Positions 54,992-64,000 of a stretch of 64,000 bases of DNA are shown in pieces; position 1 is the first letter of the stretch, and each line of letters begins with the position of its first letter. The notes beneath the pieces were generated by a model. The model had not been told where the DNA came from. It saw only the letters and a program-made list of their open reading frames with translations, and searched no databases. The stretch covers positions 26,358,969 through 26,422,968 of the forward strand of contig CM033752.1 of the NCBI GenBank assembly GCA_019671005.1, read 5' to 3'. This DNA comes from Hibiscus mutabilis (lineage: Eukaryota; Streptophyta; Magnoliopsida; Malvales; Malvaceae). Both the position numbers and the translations under genes were made by a program.

Positions 54992-56263
54992 TCTTTTTCC
55001 TAATGATGCAGAACATTAAGGTTCAGGGCAACAAGAGGCAAGGCTAAGTGATCCAAGGATATTTACAAGTTTGAGTATGAACTCGGTTTATGTTTTCGGT
55101 TAATAAGGCAATGTGTTTACCATGGTTTTGGTGTTGTAAATCTATTTTCTTATAGATTTTGAGTATGTTTCTATGCTGGATTTTGAGGATAGTTTGATGT
55201 TGTTAAGTTTGATGTTAACCCTTGCTTATATTTATAGATGATTAGTTGCTTAGGTATGCATCTAGTGCTTCCTTGTTGATTGCCATGTTGTGATGGTTTG
55301 AGTAAGTCTATTATGCTGAATTGGTTGTGTTGACATGCTGCTTATGCTGAGAATAACTTAAATTTGCATTTTGGCATGTTTGGTAAAGTGGGTTAGGAAG
55401 CATGCATCTAGAGTGGGCCTTTGGGAGCTTGAGTCTGATGTGGTCATTTAACCTTGGTTTGAATGTGAGTTTATATGTTCGTGAATGTTTGTATGCATGA
55501 ATGCAAGTTGTCAGGACCCAAATGCATCTAGATTCGAGTGAAAAACCAACTAAATTTGTCATTACAGGCCTAGGCGTACCGATACACGATGGACCGTATT
55601 GGTACGACTAGGCAAATTTTGGCATGGTTTTTTGGTATGGGCATAAGCGTTTCGATACACTTTATTGCTACTGGAAATTCACTTTTTTGGAACGAGCCCG
55701 CGTACCGAAACACTAGGTGACCATATCGGTGTTATGTATTAAGAAATTAAATGAGATTTTTGTATTCGATGTGGCGTACCGGTACGGTGCTCATCGTACC
55801 GAAACAAGTTTGCAATACCGTATCGATACGAGCCTTAGCTTATCGATACAGAGTCTGTTAATTCTGTTAATGTCTTGGAAATACAAGTTTGGTTTCTTTT
55901 GTTTTAGTCCCTAGGTCTTGTTTTACCAATTGAATGAGCATATATGATCGTATTAAGTTGAATTTTGATATGTAAGCATGGAATATGTTTAATTAAAGGA
56001 TGGTAACATAAAAATGGGTAAAGTCTTTGAGTTTTGTTGAAATTGCAATTTAGTCCCTAGATTACGATTGTGTCTAATTGGATATTGATTCGATGCCTGA
56101 TTGGGCTAAGTTCTCACATGTAAACAGTATGTACATGTAGAAAAGTAATAAAGCATCTAGACAAAATAAAAGAAAAAATGGTTATCTTCCCGGTTTACTT
56201 TAGTAAACCTAATGTAGCTTGCTCGGTTCGGTCTTGCAACTAGGCCAGGTCGAGGGGGTTACA
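54992..56263 (+). repeat. E5 3' LTR, last part
   Basis: It continues from the E6 target duplication (TCTTTTTCC) to GGTCGAGGGGGTTACA and matches 47051-48317. AAACA follows. Confidence 0.9.
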
Positions 56264-56268
56264 AAACA

Positions 56269-58010
56269 TACTGGTATCTGGTAAATGCTTGCAATATCAT
56301 GTTCAAGCATATGGTTAAAAATGTTGTTGTTTCATTGAATATGGAAATAAGAATGATAATTTGGTAAAATCATAAAACTCGAATGAGAAGGTTAGTAAAT
56401 CAGAAAGATCTGGTGTTCAATAAATAATTAATGAAGCAGTTAAATTCCAAGCTCGATTGATAGTATTTAAGGATTCTATGTCACAAAATATTTGGTTATA
56501 AAATTATGAAAATACCCTTGGGTGCTAGGAATACTAAATTATTCCTATAAAGGAAATGATTCGAAATATATTCTTGATCTGATTAAGCTTATGGTACTAT
56601 AAGCTCGATATATGTGGAAAATTCTAGTGACATGATTCGATCCTGTGTGTTAATAAATAATTGGATTTCCCTTGAATTTTTGGATAAATCACCGAAGAGG
56701 AAATTTAGGGGGAAACTATTCATATGTCTGAAATTATCAAGTGATGCAATTATGGAATTGCTCGAAATAATAGAATTGACTAAAGGAATGAAAATACCGA
56801 TAAGACTAATTTGATTGGACTAATCGTAATGACCAAAAACACTGAAGTATCCTCAGATACCAAAAGTACCAAATTAACAAGAAGAATGGATAAACTTTAG
56901 GTTTTGAAACGAATAAAATGTTTAGAGGCACCAAAAAGGATTGAGATGATTGGAACATCATTAAGTGCTTAATCAGTTGAAATATCTTGTGAATTGAGAT
57001 CAGTGAAACATTGAAAAATCATGAAATTTCTGTTAGAGCATAAAAAAACTGTAATACCCTTATGGATTAAAAGTTTATCCTATGTATGTATATGCAACAA
57101 TCATTATCAATAATGTTACAATATTGGAAGAATATTACGTAGATAAATGTTTAACTGTTCGGTGCTCGATCAATGACAATTGTGGTGGTGTTCTATTCAA
57201 TTATGATGTTGCTGACACTAATGAATGATCAATGTTAAAGTGTTTCGGTCTAAAATAGAAAAACTATAATATCTCTAAGTTATGGCTAATGAATGGTTTT
57301 GAAAGTCTGACCAGCCACTCAAAAATCACAAATATTAGGAAGTTTCAGTTTTACTTTCATCGGAAATAAGTTACGGAATCGCCTGAGAGTTTAAATGACC
57401 ATATATCATTATGAACAAAATTGACTAGAACACTCCAAATAGAGTTAAATCCATAAATGAATCTGTTATATCCAAAATCTTGAATTGATCCCGATCTACT
57501 TGAACTCTCGAAATCTAACCTGATATGTCAAAATTTTGTCATAAACAAGATACTAGAAATTTGTATTGATCCTGAGGTATAGTTCATGAGTACATGGATG
57601 AAATCGATATCTATTGAATTCCTCGAACAAGGTTCATGATTTGGAAATCAGTCTACAATGAACTAAAATTCAGTGGTTCAAGTCTGTATGTTTCAATGAC
57701 CCTTAAATGTTAAGCTGGGCAAATTGGTGTGTACCATGTATACATGACAGACCTTCTTGATTGAAAATCAAGTCTATACAATTGATCCCAAGTGAACCTG
57801 TTATCTGAAGTAAAAGTATGACTTCTGGTTATTGATGTCTGATGTGAGTATACCTGAATCATGGGTCCTGATACTCTGATTCTACCCATAACACATCGGC
57901 CTATATCCTGATTCCTGACATCCTGTTGCTAAATATTGATATAATAGATTTCGTTCAAGATTTTTTTACCAGGGTATTACAGGGAAATGTGAGAAGTTGT
58001 TAATACTTGT
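56269..58010 (+). other. E7 right part, non-coding stretch
   Basis: No gene. TGTAATACCC at 57050 and GGGTATTACA at 57972-57981 are perfect inverted ends of the LTR type, but the flanking five bases (AAAAC, GGGAA) do not match, so a nested LTR is not shown. Confidence 0.4.
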
Positions 58011-58061
58011 GCGCACAAGCCTCCTTTTAGGTTCATATTCATCGGCTAGGGTAATGCCGCA

Positions 58062-58333
58062 CGTATTCGGATCCTCTGCTTCGGCTAGAGTGGTTCCGCC
58101 CGAATTAGGTTCCCATGCTTCGGCCGGGGTAATTTCGCCCGTGACCTAAGGTATTCCCTTAGGATGATACCCTCGCCTAATGGCCAGGGTTAACGCCCGT
58201 ATTCGAATCCTCTACTTCGGCTAGAGTGGTTCCACCCGTATTAGGTTCCCATGCTTCAGCTGGGGTAATTCTGCCTGTGACCTGAGGTATCCCCTTAGGA
58301 TGGTACCCACGACCAATGGGCTTGGGTTAACGC
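58062..58333 (+). repeat. Two tandem 136-bp units in E7
   Basis: CGTATTCGGATCCTCTGCTT at 58062 recurs as CGTATTCGAATCCTCTACTT at 58198. The full 136-base units align to 58333. Inside each unit TTCGGC..GTGGTTCCGCCCG-like pieces repeat and CCTAAGGTATTCCCTTAGG folds into a hairpin. Confidence 0.85.
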
Positions 58334-58677
58334 CAGTATATGATGTAGTTCTGAGGAAACTGTATCATGGAGCTCGGATGGAAGATAGTTAGTCTAAAAC
58401 TAAATTTCATGTCTCTCCCTGTGCCCATGATGAATTTTGCTGATATATGAAGCATGTTGTCTACTTTCCTAATTTGTAAGAAAAGATATACATTAATCTT
58501 GTGGCTCAATTCCAGTAAAAATATCACTCCAATCAGCTTTCTCTGATTTGTAGGATGCCAGATTGAGACTCAGAAGTCTGAATGCTGATTAATAGGATGC
58601 CATGATCGATAATTCAGTTTCATGCTTTGCCTTATACTTGCACGTACTTATAGCATCTTTTGGTAGTTTTGTATTAC

Positions 58678-58695
58678 TGAGCTTTCACAAGCTCA
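58678..58695 (+). other. Conserved LTR hairpin, E7 copy
   Basis: TGAGCTTTCACAAGCTCA has a 6-bp stem TGAGCT/AGCTCA with a 6-base loop, followed by a T-rich run and GCAG at 58711-58714. Confidence 0.6.
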
Positions 58696-59036
58696 TATTG
58701 TTTTACCATTGCAGGTTAAAGGAAACCGATCATGATTTTGTGACCAACACCAGTTTTGGAGTACCTTGGCGTTGCATGCAGAGTACGGTATCTATGTATT
58801 AATGGGCATGTATGTCACGTTTTATTTTATGAACGAGTCTGTAATGTGTTTTCTAGATTTCAGCTTTTGTGTAAATGAAATTTTAATATGGATTTAACAT
58901 AAATTTTATTTTACACTTTTTTATGTATTTTTTATAGAAATTTTCTTCTGTTTTTTTCGTGGGTCGCTCCGGTGACCCTAATGTAACCTCCTAAATTAGG
59001 TGTTCCGCATAGACGGGTTTAGAGGGTTACATGGCC

Positions 59037-61169
59037 AAAGTGGAAGACTAGACCCCGTAGTTCCTAAGGCTTCAAAAATGTACCAAAACTTCTAAAACTG
59101 ATAAAAGCAAAACAAAAATTTATTATTTCTTTCAATTTAGTCCTAAAATTTATTAACTTCTATTTGGTCTCGAATTTCAAAATTTTCACATTATTCCTGC
59201 AGACTCCTAACATGTTTATCAGGGTGATTTGGTAAGCACTGTCCAGGTGTATTGTTTGTGGGTACCGTTCTGATCATATTGTTGTTGATAGAGCTAATTG
59301 ATATTTATGATGGCTCTTTTACAAGTTTGATTTTTGAAGTAATGTTGCTAACGGATTTGTTTATGGTCAATGGTGTTATAAGACGAATGACTAAGCCTAC
59401 TTCATGCTTGAAGCAAGAGTGTTTTGATTTTTTACGATTTTTATGTATTTATTTTAAATTTTTTGAATTTTAGGATTAAGCGTAAATTAATAGGCTTTGT
59501 AACTAAGACGAGTTACATTTATTGATTTATTTAAAATTAAGACCAATTTGATAGATTTTATTGGAAAAATATCTTAATATATCAAGAAAAACAGAGTCTT
59601 TGTCATCGGTTTGTTAAATATTTGATGGTGAGTGATCAAAAATTAAAATTGGAAGAGTTAGCATTGTTTCTTTTGTAATTGTGTAGCTTTGACAAGAAAA
59701 AAAAGGTAAACCTTTTAATGGTGAGTGATCAAAAAATTAAATTTCGAAGAGTCTTTTTCCTATCAAGTTGATTTAATCTTTGATTTTCTTTTCAAAGAAA
59801 AAAAATTGCATTATGCAAAAAAAAAAAAAAAGAGAACATGGGAATGGATGAAGAATTGGGAAGATTTGATGGAAATACCTTCTTATATGAAATTATATTA
59901 TTGATTGAGCATCATATGTAGTAGGAAAGATCTATCTAATAAAATCTTTTACATTAAAAAATAACAAATCGCTTAAAAAGCATATCAAGTTACATAAGAA
60001 TTTAACGTAGGTTCAAACACACTTAAATCGATAAATTTATCTTCAATTTAGAATTAACCCAAAAATAAATAAAATTTTCAAAATTTAAAATTTTGAATAT
60101 GCTATATATGATTATTTTAATATTCAAATAAAATAAAAATAACCCATTATATATGGGTACACATGAAAATAAATATTGTATTTGCTTTAAACCAATGCTT
60201 ATGGATATAAACGGAAAAAATATATATTTTTCATTTAATTAAGGGATTTAAAAGAATTAATTTAGAAGTTAAAGTTCAAAAATGGTAATTAGTGTATTCT
60301 AAAATGTTTATTTCCGTCACTCAACTTTTAAAAGTTATAAAATAGGCATTGTGCTGTTAGTTATCGTTATGAGGTGACGTGACATATTAAAGGGGACTGT
60401 TTTTTTAATCATTGACGTTGTGTATGAGTAAGTTAAAATTCCTAATGATTGAAATTCTTATCAACTTACCAACTATCAATTACTCTAACAAGATTAGTAG
60501 GAATTTGAATCATTGATATTGTGAATGAGTAAATTGGGTTGAGATAGTCATATTCTTAATTTTTTTTTTTGTAGAACTCATTTTGTCTTTTCAAACTTTT
60601 ACAAATCTTCAAATTAAACAACTAAAACTCGTTACTTGAGATTTGAAAATGCCAAGTTTTTTAAACACTAACCTTTCACCATTTCACCTATAATCACTTG
60701 ATTTTTTAGTTTTTACAAATGAAATTATTTATATAAAGCATTTCTTTTTTAAAAAATGTCACTGAATTTTATTAAAATAAAAATAATAACTCACTTTTAT
60801 TCTACCAAAAAAATAACTATTATTGAAAATTATCAGATCTCTGAATACTTAAATGTTTGTTTCATAACTATTTTAATACATTTAGTTAATTTTAAAAAAT
60901 TGATGATGATAAATTATTCAAAAATCAAACATTTCCTTACAAAAATAAGTATGGTTCATACACACGTGTGTCTCAAAAACTAGTATTTATAAAATTATTT
61001 AAGAAATGATCAGAAGTGAAATGGTAAAATATTCGTATGTAAATTTATTAGTTATGTGATCGATCCCTAACTAGTAGTTTTTAGTTATTTTGTTCAAAAA
61101 ATTATATAAAATAAAAACACCCATATAATAGTATTAATTATCATTTATAAAATCCATTGAATTTATATA
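59037..61169. other. AT-rich stretch without recognisable gene
   Basis: It contains A- and T-runs (for example 59815-59830) and a direct repeat of about 28 bases (60409-60436 and 60511-60538, AATCATTGAC/TATTGTG). Open frames of 63-75 codons are low-complexity and resemble nothing known to me. Confidence 0.5.
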
Positions 61170-61174
61170 AATTT
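61170..61174. other. Target site duplication of E8 (left), AATTT
   Basis: Recurs at 63537-63541. Confidence 0.82.
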
Positions 61175-62009
61175 TGTAACGGCCCAGATTTTGAAACCCA
61201 AGCGTCGGGCTAAACCGAGGCACGAGCCTCGCGTTTAGGTCATGTTGTTGGGCCTAAAATCTTGGTGGGCTTGGTTTTGGTTTTGGGTTATGGGGTTATA
61301 GAGAGGGGCTTTATGGTAAATTCATAATTGAAAAGGGGGATGAAAGTTGGGGACTTATGAGCTGCAGATTTGGTAAGATGATGAAGTCATTTTGTCCCCC
61401 AAAAGCTCTCCCCACCATCTTCATCTTTTTCTTCTCTATGAGTTTGAAAGAAAAAACTCCACCTTTGTTAGTTTTGTGTTGAAATCTCGGATTGGTGTAG
61501 AAGGGAAAGTTGTTAGGCATCCAAGGATCTACAATCCAAGGTAAGCTTTGCTTGCAATGGTGGAAGAATGGGTTTTAGTGGGGGTTTTAGAGTGAGAACG
61601 GGAATGGTGTTTTTAATTCCATTTCTTGTTGTTAAGTCGTCCTTTGACCTTCTTCTTATCTCTCAACAATGTTGTAACTCGTTTACAACATCTCCTTGCA
61701 GTTAAAGAGGTTGGAGAACATTCAAAGGCCCAAGGGAAGAAGAAAGCTTGAGGTGGAGGTTGGGGTTCTTTTTAGCTTGTAATTCAAGGTTAGTACATTT
61801 CTAACTTCTGTGTGTTCAAGTGCATCATCATTTTGGCATATATTGCTTGATATATGATGATTTGATAGTTTAGAGATTGGTTGGTCATTAATGGCAAATC
61901 CTATAATTGTTAATGTTTAAGGGTAAAAATGGCTAGAAGCTTACCTAATGACTCATCATAATTGGTAGGAACGTTTTGGACTTAACCAGGTAAAGGGTGA
62001 GATTGGTGT

Positions 62010-62450
62010 AATCTCAAGCTCTAGGTTTCGAAATCGGGGCTCGAGTATCGGTACAAGGTGGTTGCGTATCGGTATTCCTACGTACCTTAGGGGATGAACT
62101 GTGAGAGGCGTACCGGTACGCCTCTTCGTGTATCGTTACCCCTCATTAGATCAGAATTCCAGTAACGCTTTGGAGTACTGGTACGCTAGGGGCATATCGG
62201 TACCCACTGTTGCATTGCCTGGAAAGGCTTTGCGTACTGGTACACTAGGGTAAGCGAATTGGTACGGGTAAGGATCGGTACGGTGCGATCCCAATACCGG
62301 TATGGAGTTCCGGGTATGGCACGGAGCGTATCGGTACGGGGCAAGGGCCAATTCTTTCGAATCCAATTGGAGTATCGGTACTCATTGGGGAGTATCGATA
62401 CTTAGAGGAGAGTACCGATACTCACTTAGGAGTATGGATACTCACTGGGC
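62010..62450 (+). repeat. CGTATCGGTACG-type palindrome array in E8
   Basis: More than ten units. A perfect 22-bp palindrome lies at 62104-62125 (centre TACCGGTA). GAGTATCGGTACTC, GAGTATCGATACTT, GAGTACCGATACTC and GAGTATGGATACTC follow one another every 20-odd bases from 62370. The core matches that of the E5 LTR. Confidence 0.85.
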
Positions 62451-62749
62451 AATCTACCCAAGCTTTTACGTTTTGAGTTTGGAGGTTCTATAATTTGTGG
62501 TTAAGGTTCTAATGGGTCTCTTGTGATATAAAATGACTGGTAAAATCGAGAATAAGTGCTTCTTATTTCTTATTTGTATTAAATGGCTAATTGAGTATTG
62601 AAATGAAAGTAAATTGCTTGGTAAGTGAGTCTTTAGGGATCCTTGGTGGATCATTTGTAGTTGTGCCAGGTAAGGGCACTTGTTTGGTTATGAATCCTTG
62701 TTTGATGGGATCTGGATACCTAGTGCGTAAGTGTTGCAACACATGAAGG

Positions 62750-62940
62750 CCATCTGATGTGAGATTCCGGGTGATGAATGAAGGCCATCCGATGTGAGAT
62801 TTCGGGTGATGATATTTTCTCGATGCGAGATTCCGAGCCCCACTCGATGCGAGATTCTGAAAGAAGACTTGGTGCGAGATTCTGAGTATACCGCTCGATG
62901 TGAGATTTCGAGCAGCTCAATGTGAGATTCCGAGCATGGG
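62750..62940 (+). repeat. Second hairpin array in E8 (GCTCGATGTGAGATTCCGAGC type)
   Basis: About seven units of 25-40 bases built on GATGTGAGATTCCG. In several the flanks pair (GCTCGATGTGAGATTTCGAG plus C: GCTCG with CGAGC). Units near 62750-62800 have CCATCCGATGTGAGATTTCG instead. Confidence 0.8.
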
Positions 62941-63145
62941 TGGGTTTCCCAATGTCGGGTGACATTGGGCCTCACTCCTGGTTTGTTTATCTATTTGTTG
63001 ATGTTGTTAAGGTGTTGGTTGTTCTATAGCATGTGTTTAGGCGGTTATGGTAGCACCATTGCTTTATCCAATCTTGACATCATATTTCATAGCATGCTCT
63101 TAATTATGATTCACCTGAAACATGGTCGAGTGGTTGTGTATCCAC

Positions 63146-63162
63146 TGAGCTTTGTTAGCTTA
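63146..63162 (+). other. Conserved LTR hairpin, E8 copy
   Basis: TGAGCTTTGTTAGCTTA has a 6-bp stem with one G-T pair, preceded by CCAC, followed by a T-rich run and GCAG at 63188-63191. Confidence 0.6.
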
Positions 63163-63541
63163 GCGTTCCGAATCGTTGTTTTCGGTCGCAGGTTAATAGG
63201 TAGTTCGAGCGTAGTGGAGCACCATCGAAGCAAGGATCCAGAATTGGCCTTTTGGGTAGAGTACAAGTACTTAGATGTAGGGGGCTATGTATTCGTATGA
63301 CCCTGTGTATTTGTAACTCCATTTGATTTAACTTGTATTGGTCAAATGTTTTATTACTGTATTTGGAGGTCATTTAACTATTTTGAATGTTTAAGTAAGC
63401 GTGGATTTTAATGCCTTGGTTATGACATGTTTAGATTTGAGAGATTGATCTTTATTGGCTTTTAAAACTGAAAAATTTTATGACTATGGTTTTGGGCTTG
63501 TGGCCCAAATGTAGTATACGGGCCATTGGTGTTACAAATTT

Positions 63542-63840
63542 ATAATACTATAAATAAACAAACAAAAAATATGAATATAAACATATCATCAATACTACAA
63601 AAAATATTTAAATTGGAACACTAAAATAAATGAAAGTTTTAATGAGGCGCATTATAATATCCACTCCGTGTGATTTTCACCATTGAATAAAATTATACTT
63701 TTCTGATAAAGAAAAAACATGCTTAAAAATCCTCTACAATTCCCAATTTATTAGTCTACAATTCTGTTTATGCTAGTATTTATTGCGTAAAATTTTGATA
63801 CACAAGCTGTGCAATGTGTAAAACTAATTTTACACAAGCC
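63542..63840. other. AT-rich stretch without recognisable gene
   Basis: Nothing identifiable. Confidence 0.5.
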
Positions 63841-63869
63841 TGAATATTTACACTATAAGATCTAAATTC

Positions 63870-63985
63870 TAAATTCCTAACCCTAAACCTTAAACCATAT
63901 ACCTTAAATTCTAAACACTAACCTTAAATTCTAAACTTTACAACCTAAACCCCTAAACTTTAAACTCTAACCCCTACAACTAAAA
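63870..63985. repeat. Degenerate telomere-like (CCCTAAA) repeats
   Basis: CCTAACCCTAAACCTTAAACC, cut short here to its sense: units close to the plant telomere repeat CCCTAAA, mixed with TTAAATTCTAAA variants, in the CCCTAAA orientation. It is an interstitial, low-complexity tract, not a chromosome end. Confidence 0.6.
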
Positions 63986-64000
63986 GGCACGTGTAAACTT

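Larger units (their letters stand above)
44832..56263 (+). mobile_element. E5: non-autonomous Tekay-like chromovirus (gag and chromodomain kept, RT to integrase core deleted)
   Basis: 5' LTR 44832-48317, PBS, a 2.1-kb internal region, PPT, 3' LTR 50401-56263 (itself split by E6). AAACA flanks it at 44827-44831 and 56264-56268. The internal region has gag and a protease remnant and then goes straight to the integrase C-terminus and chromodomain. It could only have moved with proteins supplied by a related element. Confidence 0.88.
43424..59031 (+). mobile_element. E7: old solo LTR (about 4.2 kb), split by E5
   Basis: The left part is 43424-44831 and the right part 56269-59031, joined across the AAACA duplication of E5. 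It starts TGTAACACCTTG and ends GAGGGTTACA. The flanks are TGGCT (43419-43423) and TGGCC (59032-59036), a 5-bp duplication with one change. No internal coding region is attached. Part of the left arm (44440-44600) matches E6 at 53620-53800 (CAAAAGTCAAAATTTCTAAA and following), so E6 and E7 are related families. Confidence 0.72.
61175..63536 (+). mobile_element. E8: solo LTR (2.4 kb)
   Basis: It starts TGTAACGGCCCAG and ends GGGCCATTGGTGTTACA, with 5-bp AATTT on each side and no internal region. It contains two arrays of short palindromes (62010-62450 and 62750-62940) and the conserved hairpin (63146-63162). It is probably a Tekay-like chromovirus LTR by analogy with E5-E7. Confidence 0.85.

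Noticed and set aside
62750..62940. CRISPR-like regularly spaced repeats
   Set aside because: Units vary in length and sequence, spacers are repeat-derived, and they lie inside a plant solo LTR with a target duplication.
1..64000. A bacterial-type defence or biosynthetic system
   Set aside because: All recognisable coding sequence is plant retrotransposon or LINE; there are no operons, Shine-Dalgarno sites or bacterial gene families.

Overview
This window looks like plant (eudicot) nuclear heterochromatin. It is AT-rich and I found no intact host gene. Nearly all of it is transposable elements nested in one another. The evidence is plant-type Ty3/gypsy families (Tekay/Del-like chromoviruses with multi-kb LTRs and initiator-Met primer sites, and an Athila-like element with a tRNA-Asp primer site), a plant LINE with an RRM-containing ORF1, hAT and Mutator MITEs, and degenerate CCCTAAA-type repeats. 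The LTR style would fit Malvaceae such as cotton, but that is a guess.

Layout. (1) 1-32945 is a three-level nest. Minus-strand Tekay-like element E2 (27973-32945; the rest lies left of the window) is broken in its protease by minus-strand Tekay-like element E1 (from before base 1 to 27972). The long 5' LTR of E1 is itself broken at 8260/27558 by plus-strand Athila-like element E3 (8261-27552; target duplication CACGC). E3 carries an 8.4-kb internal tandem duplication, so it has two copies each of PBS, gag, pol and a third ORF. (2) 33798-40182 is a decayed LINE. It is interrupted by a 4-kb chromodomain gypsy element E4 (34135-38121; TSD ACAAT) whose pol domains are scrambled in one open frame, and by a 368-bp hAT MITE (39312-39679; TSD TGTCATGG). 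(3) 40183-43423 holds AT-rich sequence, a 5'-truncated LINE tail with poly(A) and a 14-bp TSD (41182-41685), and a foldback Mutator-type MITE with a 9-bp TSD (42555-43082). (4) 43424-59031 is a second nest: old solo LTR E7, broken by non-autonomous Tekay-like E5 (44832-56263; TSD AAACA), whose 3' LTR is broken by solo LTR E6 (52648-54986; TSD CGCTC). (5) 59037-64000 is AT-rich sequence with one more solo LTR, E8 (61175-63536; TSD AATTT), and telomere-like repeats at the right edge.

Nothing here works together as a host pathway. The coding fragments are gag, protease, RT, RNase H, integrase and chromodomain, all with stops or frameshifts. In E3 the stops shared by both copies mostly look like C-to-T changes at CGA or CAG codons. 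The differences between the two E3 copies cluster at CAG/CTG/CCGG sites and look more like basecalling errors at methylated cytosines than evolution.

The least explained signals are these. A short hairpin is conserved, with compensatory changes, near the 3' part of six different long LTRs. Each LTR family has its own array of short palindromic repeats. A GCC..GGCAAC motif has spread through the LTRs and ORF linkers of E3. E4 has an RT segment lying inside its integrase in an open frame of 670 codons.
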